DNA of 64,000 nt from Ferruginibacter sp. GTDB lineage: Bacteria; Bacteroidota; Bacteroidia; Chitinophagales; Chitinophagaceae. Made by a program: the position numbers and the translations under genes. The DNA is taken from assembly GCF_028288465.1 (NCBI RefSeq), contig NZ_JAQBNR010000056.1:1-64000 (forward strand), read 5' to 3'. The notes under the pieces are model-generated. The model worked only from the letters and a program-made list of their open reading frames with translations, was not told the origin of the DNA and did no database searches. Positions within the stretch are counted from its first letter, which is position 1. Each line of letters starts with the position of its first letter. Shown piece by piece: positions 53,968-62,705 of the stretch.

Positions 53968-54780
53968 ATGATACATGCCATATTCGATAAAATCGGTGCA
54001 CCTGTTTTGACTGTCATTTTTGTAGTGTTGTTTTTGTTTGAAACAAAATGTCAGCTTCGTAAAAGAGTGCAAAACAGGTGGCGGAGAATAATTGTAAATC
54101 TGTTGGCTTCCGCCCCCTCTTTTGCGTTGTTGCGATTTATGTTTTTACCAGCCATGGTTTGGCTTGCTTATACAAATGAAACTTACCATGTTGGATTAAA
54201 CTACCAGTATGCTCTGCCTTCCTGGATGGAAGCTGCCATCGCCTTTATAGTGCTGGACTATGGAAACTATTTATGGCATGTGCTCAATCACAAAATCCCG
54301 CTGCTATGGCGTTTTCACCTTGTTCATCATACCGATCCTGACCTGGATATTACAACCGCTTTTCGTTTTCATTTTGGTGAAATGATTGGCTCCCTTTTCT
54401 TCCGCGGAGCGTTTGTATTTTTTACGGGTGCCACTCCGTTACTTGTATTGATCTATGAAATTATTTTTGAAGCCGCCACGCAGTTTCACCACAGCAACTG
54501 GAAACTTCCCATCAAACTGGAAAAACTGCTGAATATCATATTCGTTACACCCCGGATGCATGGCATTCATCATTCCATCGTACAAGAAGAAACAGACAGC
54601 AACTACTCGGTCATTTTTTCCTGCTGGGACCGCCTGCATAAAACGATGCGCCTGCATGTAAAGCAAGATGACATTACCATCGGCGTGGCTCCGTATAATA
54701 ATCCTGCTGAACTGACAACAGGTTATCTATTGAAGTTACCTTTTACAAAAATCAGGAAGGGAAAGCGCTATAAACAATAA
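53968..54780 (+). CDS. Sterol desaturase/fatty acid hydroxylase-superfamily protein
   Basis: The 270-residue membrane enzyme has the diiron histidine clusters of the FA_hydroxylase family: 'HVLNH' (HxxxH), 'HLVHHTDPDLD' (HxxHH), and 'RMHGIHHSIVQEE' (HxxHH). It also has three to four hydrophobic segments ('PVLTVIFVVLFLF', 'MFLPAMVWLAY' and 'AIAFIVLDYGNYLW'). It should hydroxylate or desaturate an alkyl chain at the membrane. Within an arsenosugar operon this suggests that the product is joined to lipid (an arsenolipid), an inference from context. It is the last gene of the operon, followed by an oppositely oriented regulator. Confidence 0.8.
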   Translation: MIHAIFDKIGAPVLTVIFVVLFLFETKCQLRKRVQNRWRRIIVNLLASAPSFALLRFMFLPAMVWLAYTNETYHVGLNYQYALPSWMEAAIAFIVLDYGNYLWHVLNHKIPLLWRFHLVHHTDPDLDITTAFRFHFGEMIGSLFFRGAFVFFTGATPLLVLIYEIIFEAATQFHHSNWKLPIKLEKLLNIIFVTPRMHGIHHSIVQEETDSNYSVIFSCWDRLHKTMRLHVKQDDITIGVAPYNNPAELTTGYLLKLPFTKIRKGKRYKQ

Positions 54781-54869
54781 TAGAAAAGTCATGATTGTAA
54801 TTACAAATTTTCTCTGACCTCACTACTGTTTCCATCGTCGATCCGGAGGTACGCCAATTACAACATCTT

Positions 54870-55193
54870 TTATTTTTTTGCTTTGTTGTCTAAAATATGC
54901 TGCAATTTCTGAAGCTTCTTAGCCCAGAATTTATCAAAATAGTTAATGAAGTCCTGTACTTCATTGAAACCGTCCTGGTTTAAAACGCAGTGCCTTTCCC
55001 TGCCGATATCTGTAATAGTAATGAAGCCGGCGATGTGCAAAATTTTGATATGCTTTGACACAGCGGGCCGGCTCATATCAAAGTTTTCCGCCAGCGAATT
55101 AATGGCCATGCTATCGTTTGAAAGCATCATTAACATTTGCCTGCGGCTGGGATCGGCAATAACCTGAAAGGCATCCGACGTTTGTGTCGTCAT
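54870..55193 (-). CDS. ArsR-fold transcriptional regulator without the metal-site cysteines
   Basis: The 107-residue winged-helix protein has 'FQVIADPSRRQMLMMLSNDSMAINSLAENFDMSRPAVSKHIKILHIAGFITI'. It is an ArsR/SmtB fold of the SRPBCC-linked branch (it ends 'INYFDKFWAKKLQKLQHILDNK'). The canonical ELCVCDL arsenic site is absent: no Cys pair occurs in the recognition helix, and the only Cys lies in the wing ('RERHCVLNQ'). Thus arsenite sensing of the classic type is unlikely. It faces the arsenosugar operon's end (convergent) and has no visible SRPBCC partner. The region 55194-55627 shows nothing else. Confidence 0.82.
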   Translation of the reverse strand: MTTQTSDAFQVIADPSRRQMLMMLSNDSMAINSLAENFDMSRPAVSKHIKILHIAGFITITDIGRERHCVLNQDGFNEVQDFINYFDKFWAKKLQKLQHILDNKAKK

Positions 55194-55627
55194 TTTTTAG
55201 AAACTTTTAAAAGTTCACCCAATTTGTTACCCAGGAAAGATTGAGGATTTCTATTTACAGTGATCATTTTTGCGAAGAAATTTCTACAGGAAATTAACGA
55301 TTTTAAGTGGAGACCAGATATCAGACTTTGGCATGTTTTTAATCCAGTTTTCTTGATCACTTCACTTCCAGATTTACTCAAAAAAGGTAATTCTTTTATT
55401 GTTTAAAATATCCAGCGGGCTATTGATGCAATTTTTTGACTGGTCTTATTGGTGGTACGTAGCTGTAAAATCGTCCTGTTACGGAAGTAGAATGGTTCAG
55501 AAAAGCAAGGGTGATAGTTATCCACGCCAAAGTTGATATTTTAAAAAGCCTGAAAGCTCTAATCCATTGCATTAAACAACAATTAAAATTATAACACTAC
55601 AATTAAACACACAAAAAATTATCGATT

Positions 55628-56821
55628 ATGAAAGCATTGGTTTACTATGGGCCCAGGGATGTCAGGATTGCAGAAATGCCTGATGCAAAAATTGAAGCCC
55701 CCACTGACGTACTGGTAAAAATCACCACTACCAATATCTGCGGTTCAGACCTTCATATGTATGAAGGAAGAACAAATATGGAAACAGGTAGGATATTTGG
55801 TCACGAAAACCTGGGTGAAGTGATAGAAATAGGAAGTGCGGTTACCCAAATTAAAGTAGGCGATATGGTTTGTATGCCATTTAATATCGGCTGCGGTCAC
55901 TGCAGAAATTGTGAATCAGGTCTGACAGGTTTTTGCCTTACTATGAATCCTGATCCAAACATGGCTGGCGCTGCTTATGGTTTCGCTGGGATGGGTCCCT
56001 ACAGTGGTGGGCAGGCCGAATTTCTTAGAGTGCCGCATGGTGATTTTAACTGCCTTAAACTACCGGAAGATGCGACAGAAAAGGAGAATGATTATGTAAT
56101 GCTTTCAGACATTTTCCCTACCGGTTATCATGCAACTGAGCTGGCTGGCGTACTGCCCGGCGACTCGGTAGTAATATATGGCGCAGGTCCGGTAGGCCTT
56201 ATGGCGGCACATTCTGCTGCCATTAAAGGGGCAGGAAAAATAATGGTTGTTGACAATCACCCCGACAGGCTAAAACTTGCTGAAGATATGGGAGCCATCG
56301 CCATTGACTTTTCCAAACACTCCGCAGTAGAACAGGTACTGGAGCTTACAGACGGAAAGGGTGCAGACAGGGGCTGTGAGTGTGTGGGCTACCAGTGTTG
56401 CGACAAACATGGCAGGGAACATTCCAACGTTACTATGAATGAGTTGGTACAAGCTGTAAAAGCTACGGGATCAATTGGCGTGGTAGGTGTGTTTGTAAAA
56501 GAAGATCCAAAATCAAAAGAAGAGCTTCAAAAAAGAGGGCATATGGATTTTGATTTTGGCTCATTCTGGATGAAAGGCCAGCGGATGGCTACGGGACAGG
56601 CGAATGTAAAATCATACAACCGCCAGCTTTGCGCCCTCATCTCCTCCGGTAAAGCAAAACCGTCCTCAATAATTTCGCATGAATTGTCACTTGACGAGGC
56701 TCCTCAAGCTTATGAAAATTTTGATGAAAGAATGAAGGGATGGACAAAAGTGATACTGAAGCCGGGGAAAACTGGACGAAAAAATGCCATGAAAAAACAG
56801 GCAAAGCATACCGTGCTATAA
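55628..56821 (+). CDS. Zinc-dependent alcohol dehydrogenase, glutathione-independent formaldehyde dehydrogenase-like
   Basis: The 397-residue MDR enzyme has the catalytic zinc Cys in 'TNICGSDLHMYEGR' and 'GHENLGEVIEIG'. The structural zinc lobe is 'IGCGHCRNCESGLTGFC' and the NAD loop 'VVIYGAGPVGLMAAHSAAIKGAGKIMVVD'. The insertion after residue ~250 ('GADRGCECVGYQCCDKHGREH...') and the lack of a short C-terminal lobe fit the class with glutathione-independent formaldehyde dehydrogenases (FdhA-like). It would oxidise formaldehyde or another aldehyde/alcohol. It is a single gene, with a terminator just after it. Confidence 0.85.
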   Translation: MKALVYYGPRDVRIAEMPDAKIEAPTDVLVKITTTNICGSDLHMYEGRTNMETGRIFGHENLGEVIEIGSAVTQIKVGDMVCMPFNIGCGHCRNCESGLTGFCLTMNPDPNMAGAAYGFAGMGPYSGGQAEFLRVPHGDFNCLKLPEDATEKENDYVMLSDIFPTGYHATELAGVLPGDSVVIYGAGPVGLMAAHSAAIKGAGKIMVVDNHPDRLKLAEDMGAIAIDFSKHSAVEQVLELTDGKGADRGCECVGYQCCDKHGREHSNVTMNELVQAVKATGSIGVVGVFVKEDPKSKEELQKRGHMDFDFGSFWMKGQRMATGQANVKSYNRQLCALISSGKAKPSSIISHELSLDEAPQAYENFDERMKGWTKVILKPGKTGRKNAMKKQAKHTVL

Positions 56822-56840
56822 AGGGCGACACATTACAGTA

Positions 56841-56868
56841 AGCCCGGCATTTGCCGGGTTTATTTTTT
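56841..56868 (+). terminator. Intrinsic terminator
   Basis: 'agcccggc-attt-gccgggttt' has a 6-bp GC stem and a T-rich tail ('tttattttttg'), 20 nt after the alcohol dehydrogenase stop. Confidence 0.85.
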
Positions 56869-57040
56869 GCTTATAATACCTACCTGAGATTCCGATACCC
56901 GTTCAATGGAGTGTACATTTTCCAACCTCTAGCACATGATAAAGACTATTGAAAAAAATAATAGAACGAATGGGATTAAAATAGACACTTTAAAGAATAA
57001 CCAACGCTTGGGTTTGGCGGAAAGACATAAGTATTTCAAT

Positions 57041-57079
57041 AAAAAATCACAGCTCCTTTACAGCAGCTGTGATTTTTTA
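57041..57079. terminator. Bidirectional intrinsic terminator
   Basis: 'aaaaaatcacagct...agctgtgatttttta' forms an 8-bp stem with A- and T-tracts on both sides. It lies 25 nt beyond the stop of the minus-strand gene 57104..57469. The plus-strand ORF 56936..57142 in the track spans it and is therefore spurious. Confidence 0.8.
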
Positions 57080-57103
57080 TATATAAAGACCTCTCCGATT
57101 TTT

Positions 57104-57469
57104 TTATTGCGGGCTTTTATCTTTCATTTTTATTTTTACTGAACCATCTTTTTTAACCTTGTATTTTTTTATATCCGCCGCATTGTTAGCCCAAGGATTG
57201 GTCCCGTCAACTATAATCTCCTGTTGTCCGGCCTTATCTACTACAATTGTTGGTGGCAGGCTTTGGGCTTTGGTCCAGTTTTCCGCTCCCTTCTCCTGAT
57301 ACCAGTAAGTATCAGATGCCTGGTCATAGTAGACATTCTGCTCAGGATAAAAAACATACTTGTGGCCTGTCGTGGTGGTTGTAGTAGTGACCGTCTTACT
57401 CGTGCTATCCTGAGCGAATGTTGTCAGTGCACTTCCACATATCAGCATACCTAAAAGAATCTTTTTCAT
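57104..57469 (-). CDS. Small exported hypothetical protein
   Basis: The 121 residues have a signal peptide ('MKKILLGMLICGSALTTFAQ'), a Thr-rich stretch ('SKTVTTTTTTTGHK'), and a central repeat-like 'YVFYPEQNVYYDQASDTYWYQEKGAENWTKAQSLPP' of aromatic/acidic turns. The tail is Lys-rich ('YKVKKDGSVKIKMKDK'). The 'VYYDQASDTYWY' turn occurs in small Bacteroidota periplasmic proteins of unknown function. It is probably periplasmic or envelope-bound. The gene is single and has a clear terminator. Confidence 0.65.
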   Translation of the reverse strand: MKKILLGMLICGSALTTFAQDSTSKTVTTTTTTTGHKYVFYPEQNVYYDQASDTYWYQEKGAENWTKAQSLPPTIVVDKAGQQEIIVDGTNPWANNAADIKKYKVKKDGSVKIKMKDKSPQ

Positions 57470-57479
57470 AATACAAATT

Positions 57480-58559
57480 TTAAGTTTTCAATTAATTTAC
57501 CACAACATATATGACCAAAAACATGCCAAAGAAAACCGCATGAGTGTAGAATAAATTCCATTATTACTCTTTTTTGAAAGCAGGTTATTTTAAAAAGGAA
57601 ACTGACCATGCAGCATTTTTGTTTCCGAACAGTATCAATCGCTTACTGACGCAAATACGTGACGTTGGCTATGTTACCCGGCTTTTACATGCGATTCCAT
57701 CTGCTACGGTTTGGTATTTTCCAGAAACGAAGTCTCAACTGAAGGGAAGCTTTTTGAGTGGACTAAATAAGGCATAACATTAATTTCAAGAAGGAGTTCC
57801 TCACCTATTGTTTATATTGAAAAAGACTCTCGTTAAAGGCACGACGGAGCGCAGCTAACCTGGATCCAAATACTCCATTTTCAACCAAGGGTTTGCAGAT
57901 ACGCACACTTTCTATAAAATTTGAAAAAATGTGCTACATGATCAATAAAATTTTCCTGCGCAACATTTCTTATGTGTGGCAATACACGTACTTACTGATC
58001 TTCGAACGTATATTTAGTGTGTGTTTCAAGCAACCGCTTTGCATGTCGTAAGTAACTGATAAATAAAGTCCCATGAATGAACTGCTATCAGCCCGTACTG
58101 AAAAATTCTGGAGCAATTTTCTGCAGTTTTATAGAACTGTTATTGTTCAAAAGGGTATGGATGTTTCTGCTGGTTACCTTTGCTTAAGCAAGACAAACTA
58201 AAAAATTGAAACATATTGTCTACCATTGATAACGCGTTGGCATTAGTGGCAAAGCGGCTGTATTCTGTAACTCGTTTTCTGGTAACACACCCCTCTGGCT
58301 TTTCTACAAAGCGGAATTTTGCAAACGGATCTTTGCCCAAACAGCCATCAGGCAAATAGTGGGGGTCGTTTTTTCCGGACATTGCGGGGATATTTGATGA
58401 CGATACTGCGATCATATTTTTGAATATAGGTTACCAAACACGAAGCAGTAAAATAATTGGTATGTTTTATTGACCGGTGTTAAGTAATACAATTTTATTG
58501 TTCTACATTTATCTCAACTATTTCTTGCTGCGGCTGCCTTTTCAACAATCACGAATTGT
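57480..58559. other. Long region without a confident gene
   Basis: About 1.1 kb. The only candidate is a short minus-strand ORF (58140..58415, listed separately). ORF 57574..57777 has no coding character. No repeat or RNA is recognised, and the last ~120 bp is the AT-rich leader of the histidine kinase gene. Confidence 0.4.
58140..58415 (-). CDS. Hypothetical protein (doubtful)
   Basis: The 91-residue ORF starts 'MIAVSSSNIPAMSGKNDPHYLPDGCLGKDPFAKFRFVEKPEGCVTRKRVTEYSRF'. It has no recognisable family and no signal peptide. It could be a real orphan, because no better frame occupies the place and the sequence is not low complexity, but coding evidence is weak. Confidence 0.25.
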   Translation of the reverse strand: MIAVSSSNIPAMSGKNDPHYLPDGCLGKDPFAKFRFVEKPEGCVTRKRVTEYSRFATNANALSMVDNMFQFFSLSCLSKGNQQKHPYPFEQ

Positions 58560-60002
58560 ATGGTTTTTGATAAATTTCAACAATCGAATTACAACCTGTT
58601 TGATTTCAGCAAACGTAACGTTTGGCAAAAATCAGTTATTACTCTCTTGCTCGTATGTGTGGCAAATTTCATCAAATATTTGCTGCGGAATTATATTGGC
58701 CATGGCACTCCGTTTTTACTTTATTTTGGTTTCATCATGCTATGTGGCCGTTTTGTTGGTTTCTGGTATGCCATAGCCTGCACACTTATTTTCGGTATCA
58801 TCGCTACAATATACTTTCTCATACCATTGGAAGGGTTTACCGCAGTAGCTTTTTTTAAAATGGCGGTCTATCTGATGGAGGGGTATTTCATCGCTGCCCT
58901 GGCAAGCGGTTTGCGGAAAAGAGTGGAAGCATTGGAGATCAGTGAATTAAATTTCAGCACACTCATCTCCAAAAGTAAAGATGGGCTGGCCAAATTTTCT
59001 GCCGATGGGAAAATCCTCTACATCAGCCCTTCCATTGAAGCTATTACCGGGCTCAACAGAGAAGCACTTGCCGCGAGTCTGTTTAATATTTTTCCTTCCG
59101 AAAATGACCGAAAAGCAGTTGCCGAACACTTCTTAAGTGTCGTCAGCCATCCTGGAAAAAGTGCTGTTATAATTCACCCCTATCTTAACCGGGAGAAAAA
59201 AAAACGTTGGATGGAAACCATATTTACCAACTGTCTCGAAGTGGATGGTGTAAATGCGGTTGTTGCCAATTTTCGGGATGTCACGGAAAGAGTAGAAGCT
59301 GATATAAAGAAAAATGATTTTATCGGCATTATCTCTCACGAGATAAAGAATCCGTTAACAGTAATACAGTTTGCTGCCGAAATGCAAAATGAGGCTTTGG
59401 AACAAAATGATATGGAACAATTGCGGCAATTGAATGCAATTCTGAAGAACAGCTCCCAAAGAATGGCTGTTTTATTAAATGATTTGCTGAACTACTCAGG
59501 ATTCGAAGCTTCTTTACTTAATCTAAAAATTAGCCCGGTGGCAATTGGCGACGTTATCAGCCGGGTACTGGTAAATTTTTCAACCAGCTATAATAACCCA
59601 GTTCTTATATGCGGCGACGTCTCAGTTGTTGTGCACATGGATGCCGCAAGGGTCGAACAGGTCCTTCTTAACCTTCTTTTTAATGCAGCGAAATACTCTC
59701 CTCCCAATGCAGACATTCGCTTGCATTGTACCTTATCCGACGATATGCTGATAATTGAAGTTATAGATCAGGGCAACGGAATTCCTCCACACGAGCAGGC
59801 CAATTTATTCAACAAATTCTACCGCATACCTGGCGGAGATCCGGGTATTAAAGGTTTTGGATTGGGTTTGTATATCTGTACTGAAATTGTAAAAGCTCAC
59901 CATGGAAAAATCGGCGTTCATAGTACACCGGGTAACGGATCAACATTTTGGTTTGCAATACCAGTTCATACCCCTTTAAATCACCAACAGTCAAAGTCGT
60001 GA
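58560..60002 (+). CDS. Orphan sensor histidine kinase with membrane and PAS domains
   Basis: The 480 residues have an N-terminal DUF4118-like bundle of about four membrane helices ('SVITLLLVCVANFIKYLL', 'FLLYFGFIMLCGRFVGFWYAIACTLIFGIIATIYFLIPLE'). A PAS domain follows (~130-250, 'DGLAKFSADGKILYISPSIEAITGLNREAL'), then HisKA with His in 'FIGIISHEIKNPLTVIQF'. HATPase_c has 'NLLFNAAKYSPP' (N box), 'EVIDQGNGIPPHEQANLFNKFYR' (G1/F) and 'GFGLGLYICTEIVKAHHGKI' (G2). It should sense a cytoplasmic or membrane cue and phosphorylate an unknown regulator. No response regulator is adjacent, so it is an orphan. The first Met at 58560 is taken. Confidence 0.87.
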   Translation: MVFDKFQQSNYNLFDFSKRNVWQKSVITLLLVCVANFIKYLLRNYIGHGTPFLLYFGFIMLCGRFVGFWYAIACTLIFGIIATIYFLIPLEGFTAVAFFKMAVYLMEGYFIAALASGLRKRVEALEISELNFSTLISKSKDGLAKFSADGKILYISPSIEAITGLNREALAASLFNIFPSENDRKAVAEHFLSVVSHPGKSAVIIHPYLNREKKKRWMETIFTNCLEVDGVNAVVANFRDVTERVEADIKKNDFIGIISHEIKNPLTVIQFAAEMQNEALEQNDMEQLRQLNAILKNSSQRMAVLLNDLLNYSGFEASLLNLKISPVAIGDVISRVLVNFSTSYNNPVLICGDVSVVVHMDAARVEQVLLNLLFNAAKYSPPNADIRLHCTLSDDMLIIEVIDQGNGIPPHEQANLFNKFYRIPGGDPGIKGFGLGLYICTEIVKAHHGKIGVHSTPGNGSTFWFAIPVHTPLNHQQSKS

Positions 60003-60344
60003 AGGAGTGGTTGCCTGCCGGGTATTGTTTTCCCTACTGAGAAGATTATGGCCAAAGAGTACCTGATTTTCGTTGAAGCCCTTGGAGATGAGGATGACTG
60101 AATTACAACCAGGTATAATACTCAAAATAGTTGGTAAAATATGCTATACTGCTTTACAGGATTATTTAGATAAAAATTTGGTGAAACCGGTTACGCCAGG
60201 CTTTTGTTGTTTATGAAAAAGTAGTTTATCGGTAATATGCGGGGCCGGTTCCAAACCAAGCAGCGCTTCAGATGTAAAAACTTCGGAATTTTATTTCCGC
60301 ACAATGACAGGGAGTACCTACTCAACAATAGATTTGTCTAAAGT

Positions 60345-60400
60345 GTAATTTTATCAACGTTAAATGGCCGACATTCGGGAGAAATTACAGCACAAGATGG
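60345..60400 (+). repeat. Repeat shared with the integrase relic region
   Basis: 'taaatggccgacattcgggagaaattaca' matches 'taaatggccgaaattcgggggagcttaca' at 29634-29662, and the matches extend upstream ('aattttatcaac' against 'aattttgtcaac'). About 50 bp align. The rest of 60003-60710 has no supported gene. Confidence 0.5.
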
Positions 60401-60710
60401 TATTATCCTGGCCAAAGCCCGGCTAATCGTCATGCAACGTTAAGAAAGAAGCCTTCGGTGAAATAGAACCGGACATCCGTGTTATCTCGGTTCACAAAAT
60501 ATTTATCAGTCAATCAAGGCTTCGGCTTGTTATTAGCCCTTCATTATAAATTAGCCAGACTTGTCTATTTTCGGATAAGTCCACTCTCGCACGCAAAAGT
60601 TTTTTTAAATTCAACCAGCTGGTAGCGGATTTGTTTTTAAGATATTTTATCTGGTATGCCATTTGAAATAACTACGACGCTGGTTATTGTATTCTTAAAA
60701 TGAAACTACT

Positions 60711-61838
60711 TTGGATAATAAAGATAAAAAACCTGTAAGTGTGCTTGAAATCATAGGTACGGCAACGATAGGTGGAATGGAAAATCAAATACTTAATTTC
60801 TTCCGCAATGTTTCACTTGTGGATTTTAAAATAACCTGTATTTGTCCTTGCGAAAGCTTGTTCACTAACGAACTCCGAAATTTAGGATTCGAGGTTTTTA
60901 TTACAGCATTGGCAGACGATCCTGAATGGCGATCTGTACAAACTGCTATTGAAGTTTGCCGGCTTCACAATGTTGATGTGATACACGCACATATGCCAAA
61001 ATCACATGTACTGGCGGCCATCACAGGCAGTTTCGTACGAAAACCTGTAGTGGCTACGGTTCACGGTATGCATCTTACGTCTTTTGAACTCGGAGTGGCC
61101 CTTATATCCAAATCCCACTTAATTACCAATTGCCAGGAAAGTTATATACAAGCACTGGCGTTAGGGATACCTAAGGAACGTGTCTCTGTTTTTTCAAATG
61201 CTGTGGATATTCAAATGTACCATCCTACGAAGTGCGGGAAGCAATTGCGGGATGATTTAAATGTGCCATTAGGAACACCGCTAATCGGCTTTGTGGGAAG
61301 ATTAGAATTTGAAAAAGGTCCGGATCTTTTTCTGTTAGCAGCAGCTTACATACACGAACACAGACCGGATGCACACTTTGCAATAGCAGGAACCGGATCT
61401 ATGATGCCTGAGTTGATGCAAAGCGCCGCTAAACAACAACTTGATCAACACATACATTTTTTGGAATGGTCAACAAATCTTTCAGAAATTTACCCTGCCT
61501 TTGACGTGGTGGCTCATACTTCAAGGAGTGATGGCACTTCTTTAGTGGTACTGGAAGCAATGAGCAGCGGCAAACCAGTCGTAGCTATGGCTGTTGGCGG
61601 GGTGAAGGACATGATTGAAAATGAGCATACAGGAATATTGGTTAAACCCGGGGATTGGCAGCAACTTGGAGCCGAAATAATAAAATTATTGAACCACCCG
61701 GGCCTTTTGGATGATATGGGCAAGGCAGCACGGATTAGAGTTGAAAATCATTTCAATGTAATTAACAATGCTTCTAAAATCGCTGGCGTTTTAAAATCGG
61801 TAGCAATGACGAGTACCCGGCAGAGCACTATTGAATAA
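60711..61838 (+). CDS. Glycosyltransferase family 4 protein
   Basis: This 375-residue GT-B enzyme has an N-terminal acceptor lobe ('LEIIGTATIGGMENQILNFFRNV'), 'VIHAHMPKSHVLAAITG' and the GT4 donor-site segment 'LIGFVGRLEFEKGPDLFLLAA'. 'GTSLVVLEAMSSGKPVVAMAVGGVKDMIENEHTGILVKPGD' contains the E-x7-E-like motif. The start is a TTG: a nearby ATG (60699) is in another frame and closes after a dozen codons. It probably adds a hexose or N-acetylhexosamine to a lipid or metabolite. It lies 51 bp before a PIG-L deacetylase gene, which suggests a joint pathway in which a GlcNAc-type sugar is added and then deacetylated. Confidence 0.8.
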   Translation: MDNKDKKPVSVLEIIGTATIGGMENQILNFFRNVSLVDFKITCICPCESLFTNELRNLGFEVFITALADDPEWRSVQTAIEVCRLHNVDVIHAHMPKSHVLAAITGSFVRKPVVATVHGMHLTSFELGVALISKSHLITNCQESYIQALALGIPKERVSVFSNAVDIQMYHPTKCGKQLRDDLNVPLGTPLIGFVGRLEFEKGPDLFLLAAAYIHEHRPDAHFAIAGTGSMMPELMQSAAKQQLDQHIHFLEWSTNLSEIYPAFDVVAHTSRSDGTSLVVLEAMSSGKPVVAMAVGGVKDMIENEHTGILVKPGDWQQLGAEIIKLLNHPGLLDDMGKAARIRVENHFNVINNASKIAGVLKSVAMTSTRQSTIE

Positions 61839-61889
61839 AAAGGATAACCAAGACGCAAGCTGTTTTGAACATGCACCAAAATAAACAGA

Positions 61890-62705
61890 ATGAAAACATC
61901 TGCAGAAACTGCTCTTTATATCATTGCACATTCGGATGATTGGCAGTTATTTATGATGCCCAACATTTTAAATGAGTTGCTTGATCCAGCTTGCAAAATA
62001 GTTTTAATAATTACAACGGCCGGAGATGCCGGCCTGTCTGATAGCTTTTGGAAGGCCCGGGAAGAAGGTTCAAATAGTTCCATTCGTTTCTGTCATGCGG
62101 CGTTTTCTATTATTGAAGAAAGCACCGGCTTTAAATTGTATAACGGTCGTACCATTAATTATTCAGTGATAAATAATACAACTTCCTATTTTTTACGATT
62201 GCCTGATGGCGGCCTGAATGGCGATGGGTTTGCTTATTCAAACTATAAAAGTATTTCTAAACTGGAACAAGGATCCATCCATGAGATTGAGGCGATAGAC
62301 GGGTCTGCCATTTATTATGGTTGGACAGACCTGGTAAATACCATCGCAACTATAATCAATACTGAATCTGAAAAAAATGCTAACTGTACATTGAATTATT
62401 TGAACCCCTCTAATATTGAAAACCCCAATGATCATCCCGATCATGGGTCAACGGGGCGGGCTGTACAGGCTGGAAAAATCTCATCCTTTTTAAAACAGCG
62501 GCTCTACGTTGGCTACAGCTTAACCAATTCGGCTGAACTATTGACAAATGAAGACCTGTTTTGGAAGAGTGGTATGATGGCAGCATATGATAAAGCGATT
62601 TTTGACAAATGCGGTTACAGCACACTAAAAGAAAATGTCAGTTTGTATATCAACTGGTGTAAACGCCCGGCGAAATATGTAAACATCTTTCCATTCAATA
62701 AATGA
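61890..62705 (+). CDS. PIG-L family deacetylase
   Basis: The 271 residues open with 'ALYIIAHSDDWQLFMMPNILNELL' (H14-S-D16-D17, a variant of HPDD with zinc and base residues kept) and 'VLIITTAGDAG'. The distal zinc-His motif is 'PNDHPDHGSTGRAVQ'. It should deacetylate an N-acetylglucosaminyl substrate. Together with the preceding GT4 gene this mirrors the BshA/BshB or MshA/MshB order (glycosyl transfer, then deacetylation). The sequence is divergent, though, and no bshC-like gene is near. There is no signal peptide, so it is cytoplasmic. Confidence 0.8.
   Translation: MKTSAETALYIIAHSDDWQLFMMPNILNELLDPACKIVLIITTAGDAGLSDSFWKAREEGSNSSIRFCHAAFSIIEESTGFKLYNGRTINYSVINNTTSYFLRLPDGGLNGDGFAYSNYKSISKLEQGSIHEIEAIDGSAIYYGWTDLVNTIATIINTESEKNANCTLNYLNPSNIENPNDHPDHGSTGRAVQAGKISSFLKQRLYVGYSLTNSAELLTNEDLFWKSGMMAAYDKAIFDKCGYSTLKENVSLYINWCKRPAKYVNIFPFNK

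Noticed and set aside
56936-57142. 68-residue plus-strand ORF
   Set aside because: It runs through a strong bidirectional terminator (57041-57079) and into the opposite gene's 3' end.
57574-57777. 67-residue plus-strand ORF
   Set aside because: It needs a TTG start and shows no recognisable domain or ribosome-binding site; coding sense is too weak.
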